A DNA stretch of 12,184 bases from an uncultured Chlorobiota bacterium (lineage in GTDB: Bacteria > Bacteroidota > Bacteroidia > Bacteroidales > JAADGE01): the NCBI GenBank assembly GCA_947311125.1, contig CAMZKI010000079.1:1-12184 (forward strand), given 5' to 3'. Numbering within the stretch: the stretch's first letter is position 1; the number at the start of each line of letters is the position of its first letter. Below the pieces are notes generated by a model, which made no database searches, was not told the origin of the DNA, and saw nothing but the letters and a program-made list of their open reading frames with translations. Position numbers and translations under genes: made by a program. This document shows positions 1 to 7,216 of the stretch, in pieces.

Positions 1-264
1 CTCAAATGCAAAACATTTTTTTTATGATAATAGTAATTTATATGAAAATGATATTGCTTCAAAATTTAGATTCTGGACATGGTTAGATGGAAATATTTTA
101 AAAGCTCATCCTTAACCTTTTCTCCATATTTTATATCTTCCCCGTATAGTTCAAATATGATTTTTAAAATATTTCCATCTAACCATGTCCAGAATCTAAA
201 TTTTGAAGCAATATCATTTTCATATAAATTACTATTATCATAAAAAAAATGTTTTGCATTTGAG
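1..264. repeat. Perfect 103-bp inverted repeat with 58-bp spacer (likely fold-back artefact)
   Basis: Bases 1-103 are the exact reverse complement of bases 162-264, separated by a 58-base spacer (104-161). The left arm starts at the first base of the window, so it may have continued further. The right arm is ordinary coding sequence inside the nuclease gene (about residues 290-323). The left arm is therefore an antisense copy of coding DNA that abruptly replaces the expected continuation of the gene. A long perfect arm ending at a sequence edge is typical of template-switch chimeras (for example multiple displacement amplification) or assembly fold-back. A genuine chromosomal palindrome is possible but less likely. 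Confidence 0.93.
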
Positions 265-1130
265 GGTTTATTTGATTTTGGGGCAAAACCAAGTTTTTTC
301 AATAAATCTGATAAAAAATCATAAGTATCCTTCTTAATTTTGTCAAAAGCTTCTATAATTGTCATTGCGTTGTTAAAATTACTATTATTATTTAATAGTA
401 ATTTAACAATTTCATTTTCCATTTTTTCATTCATTGTTTGTCCTGTTAAAAATTTAATTAAATTTATATATTGTGTTAAAGTTTCTCGTAAAATAGGTTG
501 GTTTACAGCTTTTTCTTTGCATTTTTCTAACCATCTTACAATATCTTCTTTATATGTAATATTAAAATAATCTTCGTATATTATTAGTTTACTGTTGTCT
601 TTTTTTGTAATACTCTTATCAGATGCTTCTTTTTCATGTAGAGTCAAATATAACAGAAGTGCATTAGGGTATTTATTTTTATATCTTACAAGTTGCCTTT
701 TCTCATCATCCGCACAAATTTTGTTCTCGATAACAATTTGTTTGAAGCTATCTTTAATTACAATGTCTATTCGACCACCTTCGTCATCAGAAATTTTGCC
801 TATATTTTCTTCAACAAACACGTTTGCTTTTTTTGAAGGTATTTTTTTAATTGTATCTTCAATTGATTTTATTTTTTCCTTTTCTACATTTAGTTTAATT
901 TTTATTTGGTCAAAAAATAATTCAAGAAATATACTCCCTTGTCCGTGTAAACCTTCTGGATTTAGCAAATCAGCAATAAATGCTGAATGAGTTCTTACTT
1001 CTTTGGTTGATAAACCTAAAATGTTAAAGATATTGTAATTCTCTCCGGTTATTTTTGCAATTTCTTCATATTTTTTACTTATTGCCGACACTTCTTGCAA
1101 TAACTTTTTTATACTTTGTAATTCTTCCAT
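66..1130 (-). CDS. PD-(D/E)XK nuclease family protein (PDDEXK_4-like), 3' end corrupted
   Basis: This is a 354-residue predicted nuclease of the PD-(D/E)XK superfamily. An N-terminal segment with FIADLLNP and LHGQG (residues 51-65) resembles the opening of PDDEXK_4 (PF14281) proteins. The catalytic core is R120-I-D122 followed by I-E135-N-K137, giving the D...ExK signature, with a downstream QLVRY helix (146-150). The family is presumed to cleave DNA; the target is unknown. The ATG at 1128-1130 is the first in frame, with no clear ribosome-binding site. The gene lies 68 bases downstream of the WYL regulator on the same strand, which suggests shared regulation. Residues 343-354 are encoded by the antisense left arm of the inverted repeat, so the last dozen residues and the stop codon are probably not real. 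The natural protein is likely to continue differently beyond residue 342. Confidence 0.8.
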   Translation of the reverse strand: MEELQSIKKLLQEVSAISKKYEEIAKITGENYNIFNILGLSTKEVRTHSAFIADLLNPEGLHGQGSIFLELFFDQIKIKLNVEKEKIKSIEDTIKKIPSKKANVFVEENIGKISDDEGGRIDIVIKDSFKQIVIENKICADDEKRQLVRYKNKYPNALLLYLTLHEKEASDKSITKKDNSKLIIYEDYFNITYKEDIVRWLEKCKEKAVNQPILRETLTQYINLIKFLTGQTMNEKMENEIVKLLLNNNSNFNNAMTIIEAFDKIKKDTYDFLSDLLKKLGFAPKSNKPSNAKHFFYDNSNLYENDIASKFRFWTWLDGNILKIIFELYGEDIKYGEKVKDELLKYFHLTMSRI

Positions 1131-1198
1131 TTTATATTAATTAAAATTCAATTTTATTTCGAATATTATTTTCCTTTTGCAAAGTATTCACGCCCTCA

Positions 1199-2107
1199 CT
1201 ATTCATATAACCCAAATGCCTCCCGTAACTCTTCTTTTACCTCATTTTTTAAACTTTCAGGTTCTAAAACTTTCATAAACTTTCCGTAAGATAATAATTT
1301 TTGTATAAAATCGAAAGTGATATGCAGTTTCAGTTTTATCCTTAATTCATCTTCGGTATCAATCAGTATTTCTTGGCTGTGGTGCAAGGGCAAAGATTTT
1401 ACGTAATTTCCCTGAAACGAATCGAAAGATAAAATTACTTCTTCAAAAGCGGTATCTTCATCGGTAATAATTCCGCAAAAATTTTTAAAATATTCGTTTA
1501 AATCAAAATCGGGTGTTTTAAATTTTGCTTTTAGTTTTTCAACATATAAAATACGATCTAAACCGTAGGTTCTTGTTACTTCTTTGTTGTTTTTGTCGTC
1601 TTTACGCAAAGCAACCAAATACCACCTGCCGGCAAATTCTTTAAGAGCCAAGGGTTTAAGTTCGCGTGTTTCAAAATTTTCCTCATAATATTTTTGATAA
1701 TGAATCTTTATTCGGTATTTATTTTTTACGGCATAATTTAACTCGTAAAACATTCCTTGCCTCCCGAGATTTTCTTTTTCAAAGCTGATATATTTCGAAA
1801 AATCGTCATACAATTGCAAAGCATTTGTTACGGTAAACGCATCAAGAAGTTTTTTTGCCGAATCGGGAATATCGTTTTCATCAATATAATACGACATATT
1901 AGCGGCATTGTATTTTATAAAAATTCCGAAAATTTGTTCAATATCGTTTTTGTCTCTTTGAAATGTGCGTTTTGAATAACTCAATTCAAACCCGAGTATT
2001 TCAAAATTATCAAAAATATATTGCTCAATATCATCGTATGAAGAATATTGAGAACGCTGCAATTTTTCAATTATAAAACGGTAACGTAAAAGGTATTTTG
2101 CTTTCAT
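1199..2107 (-). CDS. WYL-domain transcriptional regulator (wHTH-WYL-WCX)
   Basis: This 302-residue protein has an N-terminal winged-helix DNA-binding region. Its recognition-helix-like segment SKRTFQRDKNDIE (45-57) is typical of DeoR/HTH_11-type WYL regulators. It is followed by a WYL domain (about 120-195) with the signature W162-Y163-L164 inside GRWYLVALR and the conserved R180-T-Y-G-L-D-R-I segment. A C-terminal WCX-like extension (about 215-300) completes the usual architecture and length. WYL domains are thought to sense nucleic acids or nucleotides, and several WYL proteins (BrxR, CapW) repress defence operons. The ATG at 2105-2107 follows a good Bacteroidota promoter with an inverted repeat upstream, suggesting autoregulation. 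Its neighbour downstream is a nuclease, which makes a regulator-effector pair plausible. The target genes are an inference. Confidence 0.88.
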   Translation of the reverse strand: MKAKYLLRYRFIIEKLQRSQYSSYDDIEQYIFDNFEILGFELSYSKRTFQRDKNDIEQIFGIFIKYNAANMSYYIDENDIPDSAKKLLDAFTVTNALQLYDDFSKYISFEKENLGRQGMFYELNYAVKNKYRIKIHYQKYYEENFETRELKPLALKEFAGRWYLVALRKDDKNNKEVTRTYGLDRILYVEKLKAKFKTPDFDLNEYFKNFCGIITDEDTAFEEVILSFDSFQGNYVKSLPLHHSQEILIDTEDELRIKLKLHITFDFIQKLLSYGKFMKVLEPESLKNEVKEELREAFGLYE

Positions 2108-2114
2108 AACTTTA

Positions 2115-2156
2115 CTTTTTTACAAAGATAAAGCAATACTGCGACAAAATATGTCG
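2115..2156 (-). promoter_or_regulatory. Promoter and candidate operator of the WYL regulator gene
   Basis: On the minus strand TATCTTTG (2130-2123) matches the Bacteroidota -7 consensus TAnnTTTG exactly. It lies about 16 bases before the ATG at 2107, giving a very short leader. Just upstream is the inverted repeat CGACA-N5-TGTCG (2156-2142), positioned in the region between -7 and -33 where a bound repressor would block RNA polymerase. Autorepression by the WYL protein is inferred from this position. The repeat arms are only 5 bases, so chance is not excluded. Confidence 0.55.
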
Positions 2157-2167
2157 TGCCCGTTTTT

Positions 2168-2458
2168 TTATTTGTCATCTGTTTCAAAAATAATTCCTTC
2201 TTCAATTAATTTCCTGAAAAAAGCTTCGTTTTTTATTGCCTGTTTTTCAAAAAAACTTGCATCATTATACCGTTCAACTAAATAATCAATATCTTCTTGC
2301 GTAACAATCGTATGGCTGAACGTAAAGTTGTTTTTCGGAAAAACTTTTAAATGAGACGGCACATAATGGAAAGGCAAAGTAATACCGAGCAAAAAAATAA
2401 TAAAAATAATGAAGCCCGTTCCGTTTCCTTTTCGATAATTTGAATTTTGATTTGTCAT
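2168..2458 (-). CDS. Small single-pass membrane protein, unknown function
   Basis: This 96-residue protein has a polar N-terminus rich in N and G (1-13), one hydrophobic segment (about 14-32, FIIFIIFLLGITLPF core) and a C-terminal charged region of about 60 residues. The latter contains an acidic/aromatic helix-like part (IDYLVERYNDASFFEKQAI). With the positive charges R9/K10 before the membrane segment, the C-terminal part is likely outside the cytoplasm or an uncleaved signal anchor is present; the topology is inference. I do not recognise a family. It precedes the WYL gene by 60 bases, but that gene has its own promoter. The ATG at 2456-2458 is the first in-frame start. It is divergent from the secreted T9SS protein gene across a 164-base intergenic region. 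Confidence 0.65.
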   Translation of the reverse strand: MTNQNSNYRKGNGTGFIIFIIFLLGITLPFHYVPSHLKVFPKNNFTFSHTIVTQEDIDYLVERYNDASFFEKQAIKNEAFFRKLIEEGIIFETDDK

Positions 2459-2583
2459 AGCTTTATAAATTTAGTTATTGTCTTTGCAAAATAAAAGAAA
2501 GCCAATGCCGGAAGGTGTCGTTAAAAAATAAATTGTAAACAAAATATTTTCAATTAATTTCAGTTTAAAAACATATCTTTTTT

Positions 2584-2607
2584 GTTTCGCAGGATTTATT
2601 ATTTTTG
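2584..2607 (+). promoter_or_regulatory. Bacteroidota-type promoter of the T9SS protein gene
   Basis: TATTTTTG at 2600-2607 matches the TAnnTTTG -7 element exactly, with T-rich TTTG-containing sequence about 15-20 bases upstream. Transcription would begin around 2612-2616, shortly before the GTG at 2623. The alternative in-frame TTG at 2605-2607 lies inside the -7 element, which argues against it being the translation start. No equally good promoter was found for the divergent gene starting at 2458; a near match lacking one base (TATTTTG) lies about 30 bases before its ATG. Confidence 0.5.
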
Positions 2608-2622
2608 CATAAAATTTATTTA

Positions 2623-4440
2623 GTGAAAAAGCAAATTTTCTTAATAGCATTTATTATTTTACCTCTGGTAAGTTTTTCACAATTAGATATTTCCGTAACA
2701 AGTAAACTTATACCTCTGTATCCGTCGGACGGTGATACTTTAAGCGGGTGCCGAGATTCCGTGATTTGGCTCAAAGCAACGGTAACCGATAGCGGAAGCC
2801 CTGTAACAAATGCCGAATATTATTGGGATTTCGATGACGGTACAACTATATCCGGAACCGATAAAGATTCTGTAACACACCAATTTACCGAAGGCGGAGG
2901 ATACAGGATAAAATTGAAAGTTATTGATGCAAGCCTGCAGGAAGGATTTAAAATATTACCGCTTAAAATAGCTATGTCCCCGAATTATTCGCAAACAAAA
3001 GTTGATTTACCGGAAGACGTAACAGGCATTTGCAAAGGCAGTTCGGCAACATTAATCGGGAAAGCATATCCCGAAGAATGGAAAGACACAATAATTTACG
3101 AAGTAAAAGAAGACCCTGCAAAAGAAATAAATGATGTATTGCCGTATCAATCAAATTTATATTTTGATGAATTTCCGGAAGGTACGACATATAACCCGGG
3201 AGACATTGATTCGATAGAAATTAATTTCGAGCATTCCGATATGGGAAACTTGCAAATAAAATTAACTTGCGAAAACGGCTCTTCCGTAATATTAAAAAAT
3301 TTTGACGCAACAAATCACGCCTATCTCGGTGAACCGATTGACGACGAAGCAAGTTCGGAAGCCGGCACACCGTACCGATATTATTGGAGCAACAGTTCCG
3401 TTTCGGGAACAATAAACAGTACAACTTTAAGCCCTGTCCCCGCAGCAGCATATTTGCCCGAAGAAAGCTTTGACAATCTTGCCGGTTGCCCGATGAACGG
3501 AAATTGGACACTCGATATTACTGACAATCAAAATACGGATAACGGATTTATTTTTAACTGGACAATTATATTTAAAGAAAATATAAGACCCGAAAAGTGG
3601 ACTTTTAAAGATACTCTGCTGATATCTAAAGAAATAAACGGTGTAATATACGGCACTTATTGGGAGGGGTTGAATGTAGGGCTGCCCCCCATATTTTGGG
3701 ATAATGATACGATAAAAGGAAATACCTCGGCTTCTCCGGATGTTTACGGACCCAACGGTTATAAATTTCATGTTATAAACAATTTCGGATGCCCTCAAGA
3801 TACACAGGTAGTACTTAAAGTTGAAGAAGCAACGGCAACAGCAACGCCCCAGAACGGCGAAGCAAAATTGGACGTTACGTTTGAAAATACAACAAGCTGG
3901 GCGACAGAAAAAGAGTGGGATTTCGGCGATAAAAGTCCTGTTGAACTCAGAATCGATGAAGATACGATAAGCCATAAATACCTTGAAAAAGGAACTTACG
4001 AAGTTGTGATGAAAGTTTCTGACGATAATACCTGCACCGATTATGATACTCTTACGGTTGAAGTTTCGGTAGAACCGTCAAAATTGGAAAACGTTCCTAA
4101 TGTTTTTACACCGAACGGCGACGGAATAAACGATGTATGGAAATTTTCGGAAGAAAGCTTAAAAGGAATGAAAGAATTTCATTTGACCATATACAACCGC
4201 TGGGGACAAAAAGTTTGGGAAACCGAAAACCAAGACGAAGCAATAAATACCGGCTGGGACGGGAAAAATTTTCTCGGCATAACCTGTTCGCCCGGAATTT
4301 ACTATTACGTGATAAAAGCTTTAGGCAAAGACGGTATAGAATACAAAGGAGACAGAGGCGGTAAAAAAAATGAACAAACTCCCGTTGATGAAAACAGAAT
4401 AATAACGGGAACAAAAGGAACCATTCATTTATTCAGGTAA
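2623..4440 (+). CDS. Secreted PKD/P-domain protein with T9SS type B (gliding motility-associated) C-terminal domain
   Basis: I chose the GTG at 2623 because it gives a clean signal peptide (MKKQIFLIAFIILPLVSFSQ, cleavage near residue 20). The open frame extends to a TTG at 2605, but that overlaps the promoter. From the GTG the protein has 605 residues: PKD domain 1 (about 45-104, WDFDDG and VTHQF), a proprotein-convertase P-like beta-sandwich (about 190-318, SDMGNLQIKL and GNWTLDITDN), PKD domain 2 (about 402-482, EWDFGD and GTYEVVMKVSD), and the type B sorting domain (about 491-605, NVFTPNGDGINDVW, YNRWGQKVW, GWDGK, PGIYYY). The last domain directs export through T9SS and surface attachment or release. 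No catalytic domain is visible, so an adhesin or structural surface role is an inference. The gene appears monocistronic and ends convergent to the permease operon. Confidence 0.9.
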   Translation: MKKQIFLIAFIILPLVSFSQLDISVTSKLIPLYPSDGDTLSGCRDSVIWLKATVTDSGSPVTNAEYYWDFDDGTTISGTDKDSVTHQFTEGGGYRIKLKVIDASLQEGFKILPLKIAMSPNYSQTKVDLPEDVTGICKGSSATLIGKAYPEEWKDTIIYEVKEDPAKEINDVLPYQSNLYFDEFPEGTTYNPGDIDSIEINFEHSDMGNLQIKLTCENGSSVILKNFDATNHAYLGEPIDDEASSEAGTPYRYYWSNSSVSGTINSTTLSPVPAAAYLPEESFDNLAGCPMNGNWTLDITDNQNTDNGFIFNWTIIFKENIRPEKWTFKDTLLISKEINGVIYGTYWEGLNVGLPPIFWDNDTIKGNTSASPDVYGPNGYKFHVINNFGCPQDTQVVLKVEEATATATPQNGEAKLDVTFENTTSWATEKEWDFGDKSPVELRIDEDTISHKYLEKGTYEVVMKVSDDNTCTDYDTLTVEVSVEPSKLENVPNVFTPNGDGINDVWKFSEESLKGMKEFHLTIYNRWGQKVWETENQDEAINTGWDGKNFLGITCSPGIYYYVIKALGKDGIEYKGDRGGKKNEQTPVDENRIITGTKGTIHLFR

Positions 4441-4493
4441 AATCCTGTGCTTCACGGCGTAATACTGTAAGGATACAATTTAAACTTACGGGT

Positions 4494-5549
4494 TCAATGA
4501 TATTCAGGCAAATTTAATACGTCATTTTTCGACATTAATTCATCTCTCAGGATTTTAGGAAAGAAATACATTCTCCACTTATCGTTACATTCGTCTGCTT
4601 TAGCTTGGAATTTTAAAAAATCGGAAGTGCTGTTTCCTGATATTTTATTTAATGTCTGCTGCATAGCAATAGCAGGAGAAAGGTATTTAAAATTATTAAT
4701 AAATTCAACTTGTTTATTGAACTGACTGTTGCGGTGATTTACAAAATCGCCTGAAACGTCTTTTATTATTTTATTTTTTAAAGCATTTTTATAAACCCAG
4801 AAAGGCATATTTTTCGATTTTCTTATCCCGAGTTCGGGGTGAGATAAAAAGTATTCGTCTAATACTTTGTCTGAATTATTATCAATTTCATAAGTCGCTT
4901 CTCTTATGAAGTTTACGTATTCAATACGGGTAGCAACCGGATATTTATAGTTTGATACAATATTCAGTATAGCAGGAACTATAAGTATTAACAGGAGCCA
5001 GACAGCAAACAAAATCCCGGCGTTGACAATTGAGCTTTTGCTGAAAAGGTTTACTATAGCGGAAATCAGAAACCAAAACAGAGTATATGAACAAATAAAG
5101 AGAAACAGTTTGCTTATGCCGGACATATTATCACTGATATTGACTCCGTATAAATAAAAAAGCAGAAGAATACTTACTATTGATATGCTCGTAATGATGA
5201 TAAATCGCAGTAATATTTTTATCAACAGTATTTTTGTTATTGAAATTGAACTTGCTTTTAAAAGTTTAAGTGTTCCGAATTCTTTTTCCGACGATAAAAT
5301 GTTATAGCTGAAAGTTATTACAAACAGCGGCAATAACCAAATGAGGACGAAAGCTAAATCGAAATTGCTGTTTTGCTGATTGATAGGATTTTCCATTTTG
5401 TCATCGCCTGCCAAGAACGAGTAAAGTTGCCTGTTTCTTATGGATATTCTGTAATGGTAAGGGAAAAAATCACTTTGTCCTAAAGAAATAAATGACAATT
5501 CTCCGGGTTCTTTAAAGATTTCATAGCTGCCGTATTTCCCTCCGACCAT
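4494..5549 (-). CDS. C-terminal fragment of the split ABC-2 permease
   Basis: Read from the first ATG in this frame (5547-5549) this gives 351 residues, but the ATG is internal. The same frame continues upstream to 5660 with family-typical sequence. It carries the extracytoplasmic DUF3526-like region with GQSDFFPYHY, then a membrane helix ending in the SSEKEFGTLKLL motif (the ABC-2 coupling motif, SREKEQGTYRLL in the paralogue). About three further helices follow, then a large soluble loop rich in charged residues and a C-terminal PEYH. No transmembrane helix is evident near the C-terminus, unlike the paralogue, which ends with one. Confidence 0.65.
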   Translation of the reverse strand: MVGGKYGSYEIFKEPGELSFISLGQSDFFPYHYRISIRNRQLYSFLAGDDKMENPINQQNSNFDLAFVLIWLLPLFVITFSYNILSSEKEFGTLKLLKASSISITKILLIKILLRFIIITSISIVSILLLFYLYGVNISDNMSGISKLFLFICSYTLFWFLISAIVNLFSKSSIVNAGILFAVWLLLILIVPAILNIVSNYKYPVATRIEYVNFIREATYEIDNNSDKVLDEYFLSHPELGIRKSKNMPFWVYKNALKNKIIKDVSGDFVNHRNSQFNKQVEFINNFKYLSPAIAMQQTLNKISGNSTSDFLKFQAKADECNDKWRMYFFPKILRDELMSKNDVLNLPEYH

Positions 5550-5617
5550 ATAAGGGGTTTTCGGGTTTGTATAAGCGTTTACTTTTTTTTCGCCCGATTC
5601 GACCTTTTCAATATCCG

Positions 5618-5806
5618 TCAGCAGTTTTTCGTGCCTCTCTTTTTCTTCCTGTTTAATTTTTTAATATTATCAAGCTGATTTTTAACGGCAAGATTACCTG
5701 TATGTATGCTCAAAAATATTAATAAAGAGAGAATGACGGCCGTCCATATTACGATTTTACTGCGTTTAATGTTCTTCCACTCAAAATACAGAATATGTTT
5801 AATCAT
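5618..5806 (-). CDS. N-terminal fragment of the split ABC-2 permease
   Basis: This 62-residue open frame contains the start of the permease: a short cytoplasmic FEWKNIKRSK segment and the first membrane helix (about 18-37). Up to about residue 50 (QLDNIKK) it matches what the family should have. The last 12 or so residues (lysine/arginine-rich, ending in NC) are read in the wrong frame after the A6 run and are probably meaningless. The ATG at 5804-5806 overlaps the operon context tightly, one base after the stop of the preceding permease. Confidence 0.6.
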   Translation of the reverse strand: MIKHILYFEWKNIKRSKIVIWTAVILSLLIFLSIHTGNLAVKNQLDNIKKLNRKKKRGTKNC

Positions 5807-5807
5807 T

Positions 5808-7211
5808 TTAAAACTTAATTTTTTTTGACGTAAATAATAAAATACCTGCAGAAACTACAAACCAAAGCAAATATATTGAATATACGTATTTGTAATGTTC
5901 CGAAAATAATTTGAGACCCGGCAACTTATATTTAAACTTCGGAATACTTTCCCATAAGTCATTTGAGCGAATAAATCGTTGGTTCGGTTTATAAGGCGAT
6001 TTTATAAGGTCTTCATTAATTGTTTTGATGAATAATTTGCGGTATTCATCAGTAGCTTTCGTAAAATTAATATGCGACCACAAATCTGTTTTGCACAGTC
6101 CCATACTAATCTGTCTTGCGAGGATAAAAGGAGAAAACAGACCGCTTACGGTATAAACGTTTGTTTGTTTTTTGTATAATTTATGTAATTCGGCATAGTG
6201 TTTATCAAATATAATGTTATTGGTATCTTCGGCAGCCTGCAATATGTATCCGTTAAAATTGAACGGAAGTTCGGAAACATCGTTTACATTATATTCTTTC
6301 AAAACTTTTTTCGTAAATGCAATCGTATTTTTATGATTTATGTCGTGGCGTAAAATTCCGTTTTTATAAATTTCGTCTCTTATGTTTTTTTTAAATTCGG
6401 ACTCTAAAGGAGAGGGATAAATATTTTGTGTAATACTTGACGTAATTTTGGGAATAACCCAGGTTGTGAGAACCCAAAACCCGACCAGAAAAATTATTGA
6501 AATCTCAGATTTTTTTGTTAATGCCGAAACAGCAATTCCTATATGGATATATATTCCTGCATAAAGCAAATATGTGAGCAAAAGCAGAAAACTTTCGACG
6601 GTAAAAAACGCACCTTTTCCGAATATTATTCCTGCCGTTAAAAATACGGGGACTATCAGCAATATTGTAATTATCCATACAGCTGACGCTTTACCTGCTA
6701 TCCATTTTAAAGAACTTACACCTTGGCTTTTGAGCAAACGATACGTTCCCTGTTCTTTTTCTCTTGAAATTATATTAAAAGTTATCCATAAAATCAAAAG
6801 AGGAAGAATGTAAAGCATAATGAAAGAGGGCGTAAATTCACCCCATTTTGCGAGCATCGGGCTGTCTTGCACGGCTTTAAACATTGTGTTATTTCTTACG
6901 TGCGGCTCTATAAAAATTGCGGCTCCCGTATACCTGTCTAAGCCGTTATCCCACAATGCTTGCGGAGATTTCGGTTTTAGCAGATACAGTCCGTAATGAG
7001 CTGCACTGTGCTGATTTTTATCCCCTTGTTTGTCCCACAGTTCACGAGATTCTTTTTCAGACTTAATATGCAGAGAGTCGATATATCGGTTGTATGAAAA
7101 GCTTATGACGAGAGAAACTAATAATAAAACTAATACAGTCAGGATTAATATTTTAAGCACTCCCTGCCTTATAATTTCTTTTAATTCTTTTTGTGCAATC
7201 AGCCAAAGCAT
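5808..7211 (-). CDS. ABC-2 type permease (NosY/GldF-like), first of two
   Basis: This 467-residue integral membrane protein has a first helix near residues 17-38, then an extracytoplasmic loop with SAAHYGLYLLKPK and GAAIFIEPHVRNN, typical of the ABC-2/DUF3526-related family. Next comes a block of about five helices (about 130-265) containing the cytoplasmic SREKEQGTYRLLKSQG motif. A second large loop (about 270-430) and a last helix (about 442-460) ending in KKIKF complete it. It should pair with the ATPase encoded just upstream (5-base gap) and the second permease (1-base gap) as a heterodimeric membrane channel. ABC-2 permeases usually export. The substrate is unknown, and nickel or a nickel-related ligand is suggested only by the neighbouring nikR and TonB receptor. 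Confidence 0.85.
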   Translation of the reverse strand: MLWLIAQKELKEIIRQGVLKILILTVLVLLLVSLVISFSYNRYIDSLHIKSEKESRELWDKQGDKNQHSAAHYGLYLLKPKSPQALWDNGLDRYTGAAIFIEPHVRNNTMFKAVQDSPMLAKWGEFTPSFIMLYILPLLILWITFNIISREKEQGTYRLLKSQGVSSLKWIAGKASAVWIITILLIVPVFLTAGIIFGKGAFFTVESFLLLLTYLLYAGIYIHIGIAVSALTKKSEISIIFLVGFWVLTTWVIPKITSSITQNIYPSPLESEFKKNIRDEIYKNGILRHDINHKNTIAFTKKVLKEYNVNDVSELPFNFNGYILQAAEDTNNIIFDKHYAELHKLYKKQTNVYTVSGLFSPFILARQISMGLCKTDLWSHINFTKATDEYRKLFIKTINEDLIKSPYKPNQRFIRSNDLWESIPKFKYKLPGLKLFSEHYKYVYSIYLLWFVVSAGILLFTSKKIKF

Positions 7212-7216
7212 ATATC

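Larger units (their letters stand above)
4494..5806 (-). pseudogene. Second ABC-2 permease (DUF3526-type), split by a single-base frameshift
   Basis: Two adjacent frames together encode one membrane permease of about 437 residues, close to the 467 of its upstream paralogue. The first frame (from ATG 5806) stops at 5618. The second frame is open from 5660 to 4494. Adding one base to the six-T run at 5657-5662 (A6 in the coding strand) joins them and restores an EEKERHEKL linker. This is followed by NPKTPYMVGG, GKYG and the GQSDFFPY motif, all expected in DUF3526 permeases. The start lies one base after the stop of the first permease, so this is the last gene of the operon. The break may be a sequencing indel, a recent inactivating mutation, or slippage or frameshifting on the A-run. 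The rest of the frame is undamaged, which favours an error or a very recent event. Confidence 0.8.

Noticed and set aside
1131..1198. TACTTTG about 45 bases before the nuclease start as a separate promoter
   Set aside because: It is one base short of the TAnnTTTG spacing, so it cannot be separated from chance; transcription from the WYL promoter is equally possible.
2972..4414. Several antisense and out-of-frame open frames of 70-180 codons across the T9SS protein gene
   Set aside because: Their translations are rich in C, R and L with no domain signal, and they lie wholly within a clearly coding frame; they are shadows.
4441..4493. GTAAG/CTTAC and CGTAA/TTACG dyads between the convergent genes as a shared terminator
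   Set aside because: The arms are 5 bases with long loops and no T-run on either side; nothing convincing is present in this 53-base gap.
5657..5662. Canonical programmed -1 frameshift site in the split permease
   Set aside because: The heptamer is T AAA AAA, not of the X XXY YYZ form, and no obvious downstream stimulatory hairpin was found; slippage is kept only as an alternative to an indel.
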